From Gammaproteobacteria bacterium (GTDB lineage: Bacteria; Pseudomonadota; Gammaproteobacteria; Granulosicoccales; Granulosicoccaceae): 21,241 nucleotides of DNA. The stretch's first letter is position 1; the number at the start of each line of letters is the position of its first letter. The stretch is taken from assembly GCA_019634245.1 (NCBI GenBank), contig JAHQVR010000139.1:1-21241 (forward strand). Direction: 5' to 3'. Shown in pieces: positions 8,299 through 16,383 of the stretch. Below the pieces are notes generated by a model. The model saw nothing but the letters and a program-made list of their open reading frames with translations. It was not told the origin of the DNA and ran no database searches. A program made the translations under genes and the position numbers.

Positions 8299-9378
8299 AT
8301 GAATAAACTAAGCGTTGTCTATGTACTCCCTGTCAAAGGTGGCGGAGGCGGAGCTCATTCGGTAGCCCAAGAGGTGAATGATCTAATCCGGTTTGGGGTC
8401 GATGCGAAAATAGCGGTCAATGAGAAAAACGTCACCTCCTTTGTAACAAACTACAGTGACCTTGAAAACGTAAAAAATTGCATCGTCTCGTACGATAAAG
8501 ATGAAGACCTTGATGCGTTAATACAGGACGTAGATCTTGTAGTGTGCACACTCTTTACATCGGTTGCGACCGTAAAATCTTCTCTGGAGCGTATGGAAAC
8601 AGGTAAACCTAGAGTTGCCTACTACATCCAGGACTACGAACCACTTTTCTGCAAACTGGACGATGAGCTTTACGCATCAGCCGTTGCGAGTTACTCGGAA
8701 ATTAAGAATTCTCTGCTATTTGCCAAAACCGACTGGATACGGGAAATCGTATCGCGCAATCATCATGTAGAAGTTAAAAAAGTTTCTCCAAGCCTCGACA
8801 CTAGTATTTACTTTCCTGCTTCGCGTAGTTCGGATCACACTATACGCGTTACAGCCATGGTTCGACCCAGTACACCTCGGCGGGCACCGCAGCGCACGAT
8901 GAGTATACTCAAGGAAATTAGCGAACGTTATGGTGATAATGTTAGCATCAACATATTTGGTTGCTCAGACCAAGACATATTTTACGCCCAACTACCCAGT
9001 GATTTCCCACATGTGAATCACGGTGTTCTGTCGCGATCCCAGGTCGCTGCACTTATGAGACAGTCCACTATATTTCTAGATCTTTCCGATTATCAGGCAT
9101 TCGGCCGAACAGGGCTCGAGGCTATGGCCTGTGGCTGTATCTCTATGCTTCCTGTGTTTGGCGGAGCGCACGAGTATGCATTACACGGCATCAACAGCTT
9201 CCTAGTAGACACACGAAGCAAGCAAAATATACTAGATGTATTTGACGAATTCATGTCTTTGTCTTCTACAGAAAAACTGCGTATGTCTGACGCCGCCGTA
9301 CTAAAGTCTCAGGAATATTCCATCGGTTGCGCAGCGTTTTCCAAGATGCAGCTCTTTCGTGATTTCGTGGCAGCTTGA
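8299..9378 (+). CDS. Glycosyltransferase family 4, WsaF/rhamnosyltransferase-like
   Basis: A 359-residue GT-B fold retaining glycosyltransferase. The N-terminal glycine-rich loop (VYVLPVKGGGGGAHSVAQEV, about 7-26) is followed by a YYIQDYEPLF stretch typical of the WsaF-like rhamnosyltransferase group. The donor-binding end reads FGRTGLEAMACG. The second glutamate of the EX7E motif is E274; the first is Gln266. The C-terminal part has GGAHEYALHGINSFLVD, also a family feature. It is translated 11 nt after the large GT2 gene and likely acts in the same pathway on a surface glycan, O-antigen or flagellar glycan. No membrane segment. Sugar and acceptor are not determinable from sequence. Confidence 0.87.
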   Translation: MNKLSVVYVLPVKGGGGGAHSVAQEVNDLIRFGVDAKIAVNEKNVTSFVTNYSDLENVKNCIVSYDKDEDLDALIQDVDLVVCTLFTSVATVKSSLERMETGKPRVAYYIQDYEPLFCKLDDELYASAVASYSEIKNSLLFAKTDWIREIVSRNHHVEVKKVSPSLDTSIYFPASRSSDHTIRVTAMVRPSTPRRAPQRTMSILKEISERYGDNVSINIFGCSDQDIFYAQLPSDFPHVNHGVLSRSQVAALMRQSTIFLDLSDYQAFGRTGLEAMACGCISMLPVFGGAHEYALHGINSFLVDTRSKQNILDVFDEFMSLSSTEKLRMSDAAVLKSQEYSIGCAAFSKMQLFRDFVAA

Positions 9379-9385
9379 AGAAAAC

Positions 9386-9403
9386 TGCCTAATAATCTAG
9401 GCA
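9386..9403. repeat. Small hairpin after the GT4 gene
   Basis: TGCCTA and TAGGCA form a perfect 6-bp inverted repeat with a 6-nt loop, starting 8 nt after the GT4 stop codon. It may help end or protect the glycosyltransferase transcript. Confidence 0.4.
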
Positions 9404-9433
9404 ATCACCTACCAAATTTCCCACCGATGGCAT

Positions 9434-9467
9434 AATCTGGTTCTCGATCAGTGAAGAGAACCAGATT
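9434..9467 (+). terminator. Strong hairpin closing the glycosyltransferase operon
   Basis: A perfect 12-bp inverted repeat (AATCTGGTTCTC at 9434-9445, GAGAACCAGATT at 9456-9467) with a 10-nt loop. It can be extended by a T-G and an A-T pair. It lies 55 nt beyond the GT4 stop. No U-run follows, so intrinsic termination is uncertain; RNA stabilisation or an operator are alternatives. Confidence 0.55.
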
Positions 9468-9654
9468 GTCTCCACTAATTCGAACTACATAACGCCGTTG
9501 TACAAAGATCTTGCGGCTAACAGTAGGCACCGCAATAGCATGTTGATCGGTCGAGCCGTCACCTCTGCTAACATATCGGCACCTGCACTCTTTTGCTCAC
9601 CTCTTCCCGGTATCAGAATCACGATATCGATGTCAGACCAGGGTGTTTTAGAGG

Positions 9655-9684
9655 CCTGGGGAGATTCAGGTGGACTGAACCAGG
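9655..9684 (+). repeat. Nested imperfect hairpin upstream of the aldo/keto reductase gene
   Basis: CCTGG/CCAGG forms an outer stem and TTCAG/CTGAA an inner stem with loop GTGGA and a 5-nt bulge on the 5' side. The site is 120 nt upstream of the aldo/keto reductase start. The remaining part of the 425-nt gap (9379-9803) shows no gene and no promoter I would defend. Confidence 0.3.
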
Positions 9685-9803
9685 TTTAGTGCACAAAAAC
9701 ACCTTTGTCGGTAGCACTCGCTCCCACAGGTTGCTGATTTTGTTACTATCGATTTTCTCTGACCCACCCCTGATCGGTCGGCACAAACACAACAGGAACC
9801 CAA

Positions 9804-10778
9804 ATGAAAACCCGCACAATTGGTTCATTGTCCGTTTCAGAAATTGGCTTAGGCTGTATGAACATGTCCATGGGATATGGCAAGGCTGATGACAATGAAT
9901 CGGCTCAACTACTAAACGCAGCGTTGGATGTGGGCTATACCTTCCTGGATACCGCTCAGGTGTACGGATCTGGACACAATGAAGAACTCATTGGTAAGTC
10001 GCTCGAAGGACGACGCAACGAATATGTGTTGGCGACAAAGTGTGGGTTATCTCGTGAAGGTATTAATGGAGATCCTGCGGGTATCATGCAAAGTTGTGAA
10101 AACAGCTTGAAGCGGTTGCGTACCGATGTTATCGATCTGTACTACCTACATCGGGTCGATCCAAACATTCCCATTGAAGAGAGTACAGGTGCGCTAGCAA
10201 AGCTAGTCGAACAGGGAAAGGTTCGCGAAATCGGCTTATCGGAAGTTTGCTCAGATAATTTACGCCGAGCGCATAAAGTGCATCCTATTGCCGCTCTGCA
10301 GTCAGAATATTCATTGTGGTCCCGAACTCCCGAACGCGGTGTGCTGGAGGTTTGCGACGAATTGGGTATTACTATGGTGCCCTTCTCCCCACTCGGTAGG
10401 GCTTTTTTAACGGGTAAAGCCGCTGATGTTACACAGCTGGTTGAAGGCGATTTACGCACCACTATTGCCCGGCCTCGATTCGAACCTGAAGCGTATGCTC
10501 AAAATAAGCAGTTGCTGGTTCCCTTTGCAGAAATTGCGGAGCAACAAGGTTGTTCAATGGCCCAGTTGGCTCTTGCGTGGTTACTGCATCGAAAAAAGGA
10601 TGTTCCCATTCCGGGTACGAAACACATAGATTTTATGAAAGAAAACGCAGGCGCGGGTGCTGTGAGCTTATCGGATGAAACCGTTGAAAAACTCAACGCG
10701 TTAATAAACGAGGATACTGTCGTGGGCAATCGCTACACCGATGAACGCATGGCAGAGGCTGATGCGGAACGAGATTAA
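9804..10778 (+). CDS. Aldo/keto reductase
   Basis: A 324-residue cytosolic NADPH-dependent oxidoreductase of the aldo/keto reductase superfamily, (beta/alpha)8 barrel. The catalytic tetrad is visible: D49 and Y54 (FLDTAQVYGSG), K79 (LATKCG) and H116 (YYLHRVDP). The C-terminal cofactor-binding region includes VPFSPLGRAFLTGK and the IPGTK motif. Length and layout fit the large AKR group that reduces sugars, quinones and other aldehydes or ketones. The start has a clear ribosome-binding site (AGGA at 9794-9797). It stands alone: hairpin-bearing intergenic regions lie on both sides and the next gene is convergent. Substrate cannot be told. Confidence 0.92.
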   Translation: MKTRTIGSLSVSEIGLGCMNMSMGYGKADDNESAQLLNAALDVGYTFLDTAQVYGSGHNEELIGKSLEGRRNEYVLATKCGLSREGINGDPAGIMQSCENSLKRLRTDVIDLYYLHRVDPNIPIEESTGALAKLVEQGKVREIGLSEVCSDNLRRAHKVHPIAALQSEYSLWSRTPERGVLEVCDELGITMVPFSPLGRAFLTGKAADVTQLVEGDLRTTIARPRFEPEAYAQNKQLLVPFAEIAEQQGCSMAQLALAWLLHRKKDVPIPGTKHIDFMKENAGAGAVSLSDETVEKLNALINEDTVVGNRYTDERMAEADAERD

Positions 10779-10830
10779 GAGACTTGTACACGGCTCAGTA
10801 GCTACATCATCACAGTGATCTTTCATCAAC

Positions 10831-10894
10831 TCCGAACATCTTATTTTCCATTGTCTGCCTACTTCAGCAGATATGAACAACTAAGATGTTCGGA
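10831..10894. repeat. 13-bp inverted repeat with a nested hairpin, between convergent genes
   Basis: Perfect arms TCCGAACATCTTA (10831-10843) and TAAGATGTTCGGA (10882-10894) enclose 38 nt. That interior holds a second hairpin, TCTGC/GCAGA at 10854-10858 and 10867-10871. It lies between the 3' ends of the aldo/keto reductase gene and the transporter operon, so a two-way terminator is the simple reading. A short ATTTTC follows on the plus strand. Confidence 0.6.
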
Positions 10895-10926
10895 ATTTTC
10901 ATTCAAATAGATCCGCGGCAATTGCG

Positions 10927-11706
10927 TTACAAAGAAGGTAGAGCAGGCAACTCTTGGCCCAACCACTTCTCCGACAGTTCATTAAGCTGACCACCGAGTT
11001 TTTTATGCAATATAAACACATTTACCCATTGAAGCATATTCATCTCACCGGGCTTAACCCCAATGAAGGCTGGTGATTCTTTGATGATGAACTTAGTTTT
11101 CAAATCCATATCTGGGTTGTCCTCTCCGACTTTCGCCGCCACGGTATTACCGGTGACTAACACGTCGACTTGACCTGCCACAAATGCCGATATCGTCGCA
11201 GCATTGTCTCCAAAGCGAATAATTTCAACCTCATCACTCACCATTTTAGTCAACTCAAGGTCTTCCAAAGTGCCACCTGTTAGGCCCACCTTCATTCCTT
11301 CAAGGTCACTAGCTGACGCAATTGCCTTATCAGCGGAAGCAAACGCACCGGAGAAAAAGGGTGCATAAGCGGATGAAAACCAAATGGATTTTGCGCGCTC
11401 TGGGTTAGCACCCATCGAAGAGATCACCAAATCAGCCTTTCCAGACGTTAGAAAAGGGATTCGTTGTTTTGAAGTCACCGGCAGTATCTCTAGCTCAACG
11501 CCGAGATCTTCAGCGATTAATGCGGCCACATCGACGTCATACCCTTCATGCTCCAGACTCTTTCCGACTGAACCAAAAGGCGGAAAGTTCTCAGGCACAG
11601 CGATGGTTATTTTTCCATCTGACAAAATGTCCTGGAGCTGATCCGCGAGCACGGGACCGGCGAACAGCAACGGTAATACGAACGCTATCTTACTTAAGAT
11701 TCTCAT
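10927..11706 (-). CDS. Amino acid ABC transporter substrate-binding protein
   Basis: A periplasmic binding protein of 259 residues, SBP_bac_3 family (PF00497), which captures a polar amino acid or related compound. It has a signal peptide (about 1-22, cleavage after PVLA) followed by mature sequence beginning DQLQDILSDGKITIAVPENFPPFG. The family phrases GYDVDVAALIAEDLGVELEILPV, DLVISSMGANPERAKSIWFSSAY and EGMKVGLTGGT are present. It is the last gene of a three-gene operon, starting 2 nt after the stop of the second permease. A strong inverted repeat lies just beyond its stop. No ATPase gene accompanies it. The ligand cannot be assigned by eye. Confidence 0.93.
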   Translation of the reverse strand: MRILSKIAFVLPLLFAGPVLADQLQDILSDGKITIAVPENFPPFGSVGKSLEHEGYDVDVAALIAEDLGVELEILPVTSKQRIPFLTSGKADLVISSMGANPERAKSIWFSSAYAPFFSGAFASADKAIASASDLEGMKVGLTGGTLEDLELTKMVSDEVEIIRFGDNAATISAFVAGQVDVLVTGNTVAAKVGEDNPDMDLKTKFIIKESPAFIGVKPGEMNMLQWVNVFILHKKLGGQLNELSEKWLGQELPALPSL

Positions 11707-11708
11707 AA

Positions 11709-12434
11709 CTAGGCTCCTAGTGTGGGTTGATTGAGTTTCAGATTGTCCATACCCCGTTCAGTGAGCATGGCTTTTTCAAGATGTCGAGACAACATTGAAA
11801 GCGGGAAACAGAGACAGAAGTAAATCAGTGCAACTATGGGAAAAATGACAAAGGGTTCTGCGCCGTCTAATTGAGAATTTGCTATTTTCTTACCCCAGCG
11901 CATCAGATCATTAAAATCAATGATGTACGCTAATGAGGTGCCTTTTATAATTTGCACCATGAAACCAACAGTGGGTGGTATCGCGATCCTCAACGCTTGT
12001 GGCGCAATGACTTTTTGAAAGGTTCTCCAAAATGGCAAGCCCAATGAGTAACTGCCTTCCCATTGCCCTTGAGGGACTGATGCAATAGCACCGCGCCAGA
12101 CTTCAGCCAAATAGGCGCTAGTAAACAGTGTTAACGAGACAGTAGCCGCTAGCCAAGGAGGAACATCAATTTCAAAAAATACCGGAATTCCCAGCCCCGT
12201 CAGGAACAACAGCATCAACAGTGGCACCGATTGAAAGATCCAGATGTAGCAAGCGGCGAACCAACGGCTTACACGATACGGAAGCACTCGCAGTGAAGTA
12301 ATAATGGCCCCAATAAGCCCACCACCAATAAACGCGACAAGCGATAAGTAGATAGTCCACTGTGTGGCATCAAGCAGCACATACACGACATTGCCATGAA
12401 ACTCGCCAAAGATAGATTGCAGAAGCTCCTTCAT
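11709..12434 (-). CDS. Amino acid ABC transporter permease (HisM/GlnP-like), second
   Basis: A 241-residue inner-membrane permease of the polar amino acid uptake family. It has five hydrophobic segments beginning around residues 22-45. The EAA-loop region that contacts the ATPase is ATPase-facing SLGLPFWRTFQKVIAPQAL with the following hydrophobic stretch. The start codon overlaps the stop of the upstream permease gene by 1 nt (TAATG), showing translational coupling. It pairs with the 230-residue permease to form the membrane channel fed by the binding protein downstream. Confidence 0.92.
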   Translation of the reverse strand: MKELLQSIFGEFHGNVVYVLLDATQWTIYLSLVAFIGGGLIGAIITSLRVLPYRVSRWFAACYIWIFQSVPLLMLLFLTGLGIPVFFEIDVPPWLAATVSLTLFTSAYLAEVWRGAIASVPQGQWEGSYSLGLPFWRTFQKVIAPQALRIAIPPTVGFMVQIIKGTSLAYIIDFNDLMRWGKKIANSQLDGAEPFVIFPIVALIYFCLCFPLSMLSRHLEKAMLTERGMDNLKLNQPTLGA

Positions 12435-13126
12435 TAAGAGGTTTGCTCCTCAAACTTCTTCCAGGGAAACAATCGATTGCCAAAAAAAACAAAAAAGAAC
12501 CGAAACAGCATGGCTAGCAACACGTAACAGGCAGTTAACACGAGATACACTTCAAAATCCCGAAAGGTACGATCGGCAATAAACCGCCCACTCCAGGTTA
12601 ATTCCTCTATGCCAATTTCAGAGATGATGCCGGTAGTTAAAAATAGAAAAATAAACTGACTCACCAAAGATGGATACACCTGGCTTAGCGATTGAGGTAA
12701 CACGACCAACACAAAGCCTTGGACCTTCGACAGCCCCAGCGCAGTGGCAGATTCTTTTTGACCGATGTCCAAATTATCCAAACCAGCACGGATTATTTCG
12801 GAATAATAGGCGGAGAAATTTAGCGACAAGGCGAGCAGCGCGGACAACTCGAATGGCCATCGATAGTTCAACAGCATCGGCAAGCCAAACGCCACAAAAA
12901 ACAATTGCACGATAAGAGGAGTATTCCGAACCACCTCAACGTAGGTCGCAGCTGGAAAGGACAGTGCTTTGTTTTGACTACGCCGGGAAACAGCCAACCC
13001 CAGGGCGACCATAAACCCAAGCATACTGCTCAGAACGGTCAACCAAAAACTGGTGAACACTCCAGTAAGCAATCGCTCGACGTATTCAGGTTCGCGCCAT
13101 ATTTCGAAAAACCTAAATTCGTGCAA
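12434..13126 (-). CDS. Amino acid ABC transporter permease (HisQ/GlnP-like), first
   Basis: A 230-residue inner-membrane permease and first gene of the transporter operon. The family start (FTSFWLTVLSSMLGFMVALG) and the phrase VEVVRNTPLIVQLFF are characteristic of His/Glu/Gln-type permeases. The EAA-loop region is ESATALGLSKVQGFVLVVLP. Hydrophobic helices cover most of the protein, which ends in a basic tail. Promoter unknown: the 253-nt upstream gap (13127-13379) also follows the end of the redox operon and contains a 12-bp palindrome. Confidence 0.92.
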   Translation of the reverse strand: MHEFRFFEIWREPEYVERLLTGVFTSFWLTVLSSMLGFMVALGLAVSRRSQNKALSFPAATYVEVVRNTPLIVQLFFVAFGLPMLLNYRWPFELSALLALSLNFSAYYSEIIRAGLDNLDIGQKESATALGLSKVQGFVLVVLPQSLSQVYPSLVSQFIFLFLTTGIISEIGIEELTWSGRFIADRTFRDFEVYLVLTACYVLLAMLFRFFFVFFGNRLFPWKKFEEQTS

Positions 13127-13253
13127 AAGGGACTGCTCCTGAGTGACAGGTAAGAATTTGCCACCTCAGGAGAACGATGTACTGCACCATCTATACGCAA
13201 TTTAAGACCAACACGCACTTAAATCGGGCAATGCAGCTGAATTGCGGTGCACG

Positions 13254-13265
13254 TCTATCGATAGA
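13254..13265. promoter_or_regulatory. 12-bp palindrome upstream of the transporter operon
   Basis: TCTATCGATAGA is a perfect palindrome 128 nt upstream of the first permease start. It could bind a dimeric regulator of the transporter. No sigma-70 boxes could be placed with confidence in this gap. Confidence 0.3.
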
Positions 13266-13379
13266 TAATTGGATAATCCACTAGGAGGTGTCGAGATTTA
13301 TAGTTGCCTCGGGAGTCCACACTAATTCAGAAATCTAAAGACAACCCAGTGGAAGCTAGTACTAAAAACCCAAGGTATC

Positions 13380-13853
13380 CTATGCCTTTGCAAACATCGA
13401 TTTTATCCAGGATTTCTTCTGCACCGGCTTAGTCAACACTGGCACATCATACTCAGCACCTTCAATCATCACCGACGACAGCGTGCCGTAGGTTTCGCCC
13501 CAGGCATCTTGTACCGAAGGGTTATAGGCTTCGCCCAGACCTTGCTCTAAGGTCCAAAGCAGACAAGCACCTACTTTTGAATAATCCGCTTTTTCGACGC
13601 CATAGTCTTTGTGAGCTTTTCCAGCCGCTTTGAGTGGTTCAATCAATGGCTCTAAATTGTCCAGTGAACCAACGGCCTGATCGATCATCTTCATGAGTTT
13701 CTCACCCTGTTCCTGCATATCTCCTTTGAACATGGGTTTCACTTCGGGATATTCGCTAAATAAGCGACCGTAGAACAATTCTGCTGCTTGCTCTTGGATA
13801 GGTACAACTGCAGCCCATGTGTCTTTAACAATTTGCTTTTGCTCGGGAGTCAT
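13380..13853 (-). CDS. Single-domain globin
   Basis: A 157-residue heme-binding globin of the bacterial single-domain/flavohemoglobin-like class; such proteins bind O2 or NO. Key positions can be placed: B10 Tyr28 (LFYGRLF), CD1 Phe42 (VKPMF), proximal F8 His81 (KAHKDYGV) and Tyr91 in the following ADYSKVG stretch. An ungapped alignment to Vitreoscilla hemoglobin puts Lys52 at distal E7 rather than Gln, which would be unusual, but alignment in the D-E region is uncertain. There is no reductase domain and no export signal, so it acts in the cytoplasm and needs another electron source. Its start overlaps the stop of the cytochrome c gene by 4 nt (ATGA), making it the last gene of the five-gene redox operon. 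NO scavenging is an inference. Confidence 0.9.
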   Translation of the reverse strand: MTPEQKQIVKDTWAAVVPIQEQAAELFYGRLFSEYPEVKPMFKGDMQEQGEKLMKMIDQAVGSLDNLEPLIEPLKAAGKAHKDYGVEKADYSKVGACLLWTLEQGLGEAYNPSVQDAWGETYGTLSSVMIEGAEYDVPVLTKPVQKKSWIKSMFAKA

Positions 13854-14245
13854 TGCATTTTTTCCTCTTTTTGAATATAGAAAATGGCGAGCGCCACCAT
13901 GTAGTCAACTGCCTGTTGTATTTCGTTGTCACTGAGATTCTCGTTACCACCTCTGGGAGGCATGTAGGTATCCCCAGGACCAAAAAATCCGTTAATTGCG
14001 TGGTCGTATAGTTCGGCGGAAGGTTTGCTCACTCGATCAGCCCATGCTTTGGGCTGCATCGGAATGGGCGCACCTGCAATGCCATAGCCGTGACAACTGG
14101 CGCACGTGCCCAACCATATCTGTCGCCCAGCCTCAAACTGCACACCAAGCGTTACAAACTGTTCTTCTTTCGCTGATGATGGGCCTGACACTGTCAGGCC
14201 CAAAAATCCTACAGCCAATAGTTTCCGAATGAACAACACGCCCAC
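13850..14245 (-). CDS. Monoheme class I cytochrome c
   Basis: A 131-residue periplasmic electron carrier. The N-terminal signal (about 1-25, ending in SGPSSA) is followed by one heme site, C48-A-S-C51-H52, with Met95 (TYMPPRGG) as the likely second axial ligand, as in cytochrome c5/c555-like proteins. The C-terminal helix (LSDNEIQQAVDYMVAL) closes the fold. Translation begins with GTG at 14245, overlapping the stop of the upstream gene by 1 nt; no ATG is available near. A short charged tail (KEEKMQ) overlaps the globin start. It probably shuttles electrons between the multiheme cytochrome and another periplasmic partner. Confidence 0.9.
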   Translation of the reverse strand: MGVLFIRKLLAVGFLGLTVSGPSSAKEEQFVTLGVQFEAGRQIWLGTCASCHGYGIAGAPIPMQPKAWADRVSKPSAELYDHAINGFFGPGDTYMPPRGGNENLSDNEIQQAVDYMVALAIFYIQKEEKMQ

Positions 14246-14847
14246 TAGCCATCCACGGGTATTCGGATAACCACACCACCCATTACGTCTCCGATTTTAA
14301 AGTCGCTTCTCGGGGTGTCTATATGGTCGTTATGACAGCTAGCGCACACTGGAGCTACTGCGGTGTCTGCATAGACAGCGGTGAAATACTTCTGACCACC
14401 CAACTCCTCAGTGGTGTAGTAGTTTTCTCCTTTGTTATCGACCACAAACTGTAAGCCCGTTTTCTCAGCCTCTGTTTTAGGCGCATTCTGTTTGTTGATC
14501 GGCCACAACGATTGCAATGAATAGCTGAAGTTCACATCTGGATTAGCTTCAGCGCGTTCAGCCACCATTTCTGCTCCAAATCGAAACATTTGAGCAGGAA
14601 GAACTAACGCTTTTTCATCCTCGAAATGTTCCGAGGCGGTAATTACTTTCTCTTTGGCCGCTAGCCTATTCACGATACGACGGGTGTAGACAGCTCTATC
14701 CGAATCCATCACCATATGCAACGCATCGGCCATTGAACGTGGCGAAATTAAAGGCTGATCCGCAACATCACTCGCCACCACAGAAGCCGCTCCACTCGCC
14801 ACCGCCAGAATTGCAGCCCCAACTATTTTTTTCTTTGTACTACGCAT
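14245..14847 (-). CDS. DUF3365 (Tll0287-like) heme protein
   Basis: A 200-residue exported protein with a signal peptide (about 1-25, ending VVAS). The body matches the DUF3365/Tll0287-like fold: FRFGAEMVAERAEANPD, then YYTTEELGGQKYFTAVYADTAVAPVC. One covalent heme site, C168-A-S-C171-H172-N, sits in the usual C-terminal place, followed by DFKIGDVMGGVVIRIPV. Members of this family occur as sensor modules and as free periplasmic heme proteins. It has its own good ribosome-binding site (AGGAGA) after a 101-nt gap from the multiheme gene. It is probably a redox partner or ligand-sensing heme protein; exact role unknown. Confidence 0.85.
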   Translation of the reverse strand: MRSTKKKIVGAAILAVASGAASVVASDVADQPLISPRSMADALHMVMDSDRAVYTRRIVNRLAAKEKVITASEHFEDEKALVLPAQMFRFGAEMVAERAEANPDVNFSYSLQSLWPINKQNAPKTEAEKTGLQFVVDNKGENYYTTEELGGQKYFTAVYADTAVAPVCASCHNDHIDTPRSDFKIGDVMGGVVIRIPVDG

Positions 14848-14948
14848 AAGATTTCTCCTGATTCACTCAATGGTTCTGTTTACACATTCGGTTTGGTTGT
14901 TCGTATACCTGCTGTTCATCAAAGCCGTAGAAGCTCTAAAGATGTATT

Positions 14949-16382
14949 TCATTGCTTAGCTTTCCTCGCTTCATGGGCTTTTTGAAGTTCACGAGCCAGA
15001 TTCACACTTTGGATTTCCATGGTTGGTTGCCCTTTAAAGTTGTTCTCGATCAAAGTACGGTCAGCCAGAGCATTGATTGAGAATTCAAGCCCATGGCATT
15101 CCATACAGGCAGGTCTAATCATTTTGCTGTTTGGAGAAAGTGTCGCGCTTTGATTGTGATTGACTACGATGCGTGCGTTGTAGTCGTCAACATCCATATT
15201 GGTTCTTGGCATATGACAGGTGGCACAAGACACCCCACTACCTGCTTCAGCATCACCGGCCACTTCAGCCAACCAAAGTGCGAAGTGAGAAGATTCTTTG
15301 TAAGCGATTGAGTGTTGATCCGAATGGCAGCCAAGGCAGGATTCCACCGAGGCTGTCACCACATCGTAGGTGTGTGCGGCATGGCAGCTATTACAGGTCA
15401 GCTCACTATGTTCTGCATCCGAATGCATCGGTAGACGAGCCATGGAAGGCGACATCGGATCAAGACCTTCACCAAGTCTCATCCCATGCTTGCCTTTTAC
15501 GAACAGATCCACCTCCATGTTGTGACAACCGGCGCAGGAATCCATCGACGGGGAGGCAATCCAATCGTCACCCTCTTCGTTGGTTTCTTGGGAATCCGCA
15601 TTAGCCAACAGAGTGTCACTGTGACAAGCAGAGCAATTAACACCCTGCAGAGCGTGTCCCGATACACTCCAATCTTGCACAATAGACTCATCTTTCGTGT
15701 ACTCACTAGGAGCATCTATCAGCGTCTGTTGTACAGCTTCTGTAGGATAGTCATCCCGGGGATAAGCCAGCAACAATTCAATACTGGACACAAAATCTTT
15801 TTCTGGAACCAAAGGACTATCCAGATAGGCGGTTGCTTCTGCATGCTTGATTAGAAACTCGGTGTATAACGCTCGGTTGTCGTGGAAGTTGTGACAACCA
15901 GAGCTAGCACAGGTCTCAAAGCCCATGCCTTCATGAGAGGGTCGCTCTTCCGCTATTTCCTCATGACAGTGAAAACACAGATCTTTAGGCCGCGTAAGCC
16001 CATTGGCTAAAGTGAATTCTGGTTTGTGTTCGGTATGGCAGGTTATACAGTTCGTGGCATCGATAGTCGCGAGCAAATCTGCGTTACGGGGATCGTTAAA
16101 TTTGGCCTTCGGATGGGAGTCAAAGGGTTTTTGGCGCTCATCGCCATGGCAATCAATGCAGGAGGCCAAAACCACAGGCCCGCCACCAAAACTATCTGTA
16201 TGGCACGAATCACACGAATCTGCCAATTGATGATGCCCATCACTCAAAGGACCCGGCATGAAAACTGATTTGTCTTCTGCTTTAAGCATAATATGTGAAA
16301 AAACACCAACACCCGCCATGGTTGCTACGCCCCAAACCAACCAGAGCGCTTTGACTCTATTGGTCGTATTGATCGACAGCAT
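14949..16382 (-). CDS. Eleven-heme c-type cytochrome, membrane-anchored
   Basis: A 477-residue periplasmic multiheme cytochrome with an N-terminal membrane anchor (about 11-30). Ten CXXCH motifs start at residues 57, 75, 112, 136, 250, 283, 330, 349, 386 and 426. One CX4CH (C158-A-S-S-G-C-H164) makes eleven hemes; that spacing is typical of class III (c3-type) cytochromes. A heme-free stretch (165-249) splits the protein into a five-heme N-terminal and a six-heme C-terminal part. No CXXCK site typical of NrfA was seen. It begins 1 nt after the stop of the flavoprotein-cytochrome b gene, so the two are tightly coupled. It may be an electron conduit or a terminal reductase; the substrate cannot be read from sequence. 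Confidence 0.9.
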   Translation of the reverse strand: MLSINTTNRVKALWLVWGVATMAGVGVFSHIMLKAEDKSVFMPGPLSDGHHQLADSCDSCHTDSFGGGPVVLASCIDCHGDERQKPFDSHPKAKFNDPRNADLLATIDATNCITCHTEHKPEFTLANGLTRPKDLCFHCHEEIAEERPSHEGMGFETCASSGCHNFHDNRALYTEFLIKHAEATAYLDSPLVPEKDFVSSIELLLAYPRDDYPTEAVQQTLIDAPSEYTKDESIVQDWSVSGHALQGVNCSACHSDTLLANADSQETNEEGDDWIASPSMDSCAGCHNMEVDLFVKGKHGMRLGEGLDPMSPSMARLPMHSDAEHSELTCNSCHAAHTYDVVTASVESCLGCHSDQHSIAYKESSHFALWLAEVAGDAEAGSGVSCATCHMPRTNMDVDDYNARIVVNHNQSATLSPNSKMIRPACMECHGLEFSINALADRTLIENNFKGQPTMEIQSVNLARELQKAHEARKAKQ

Positions 16383-16383
16383 T

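Noticed and set aside
15173..15604. 143-codon plus-strand frame inside the multiheme gene
   Set aside because: Antisense shadow of a Cys/His-rich gene; no independent evidence.
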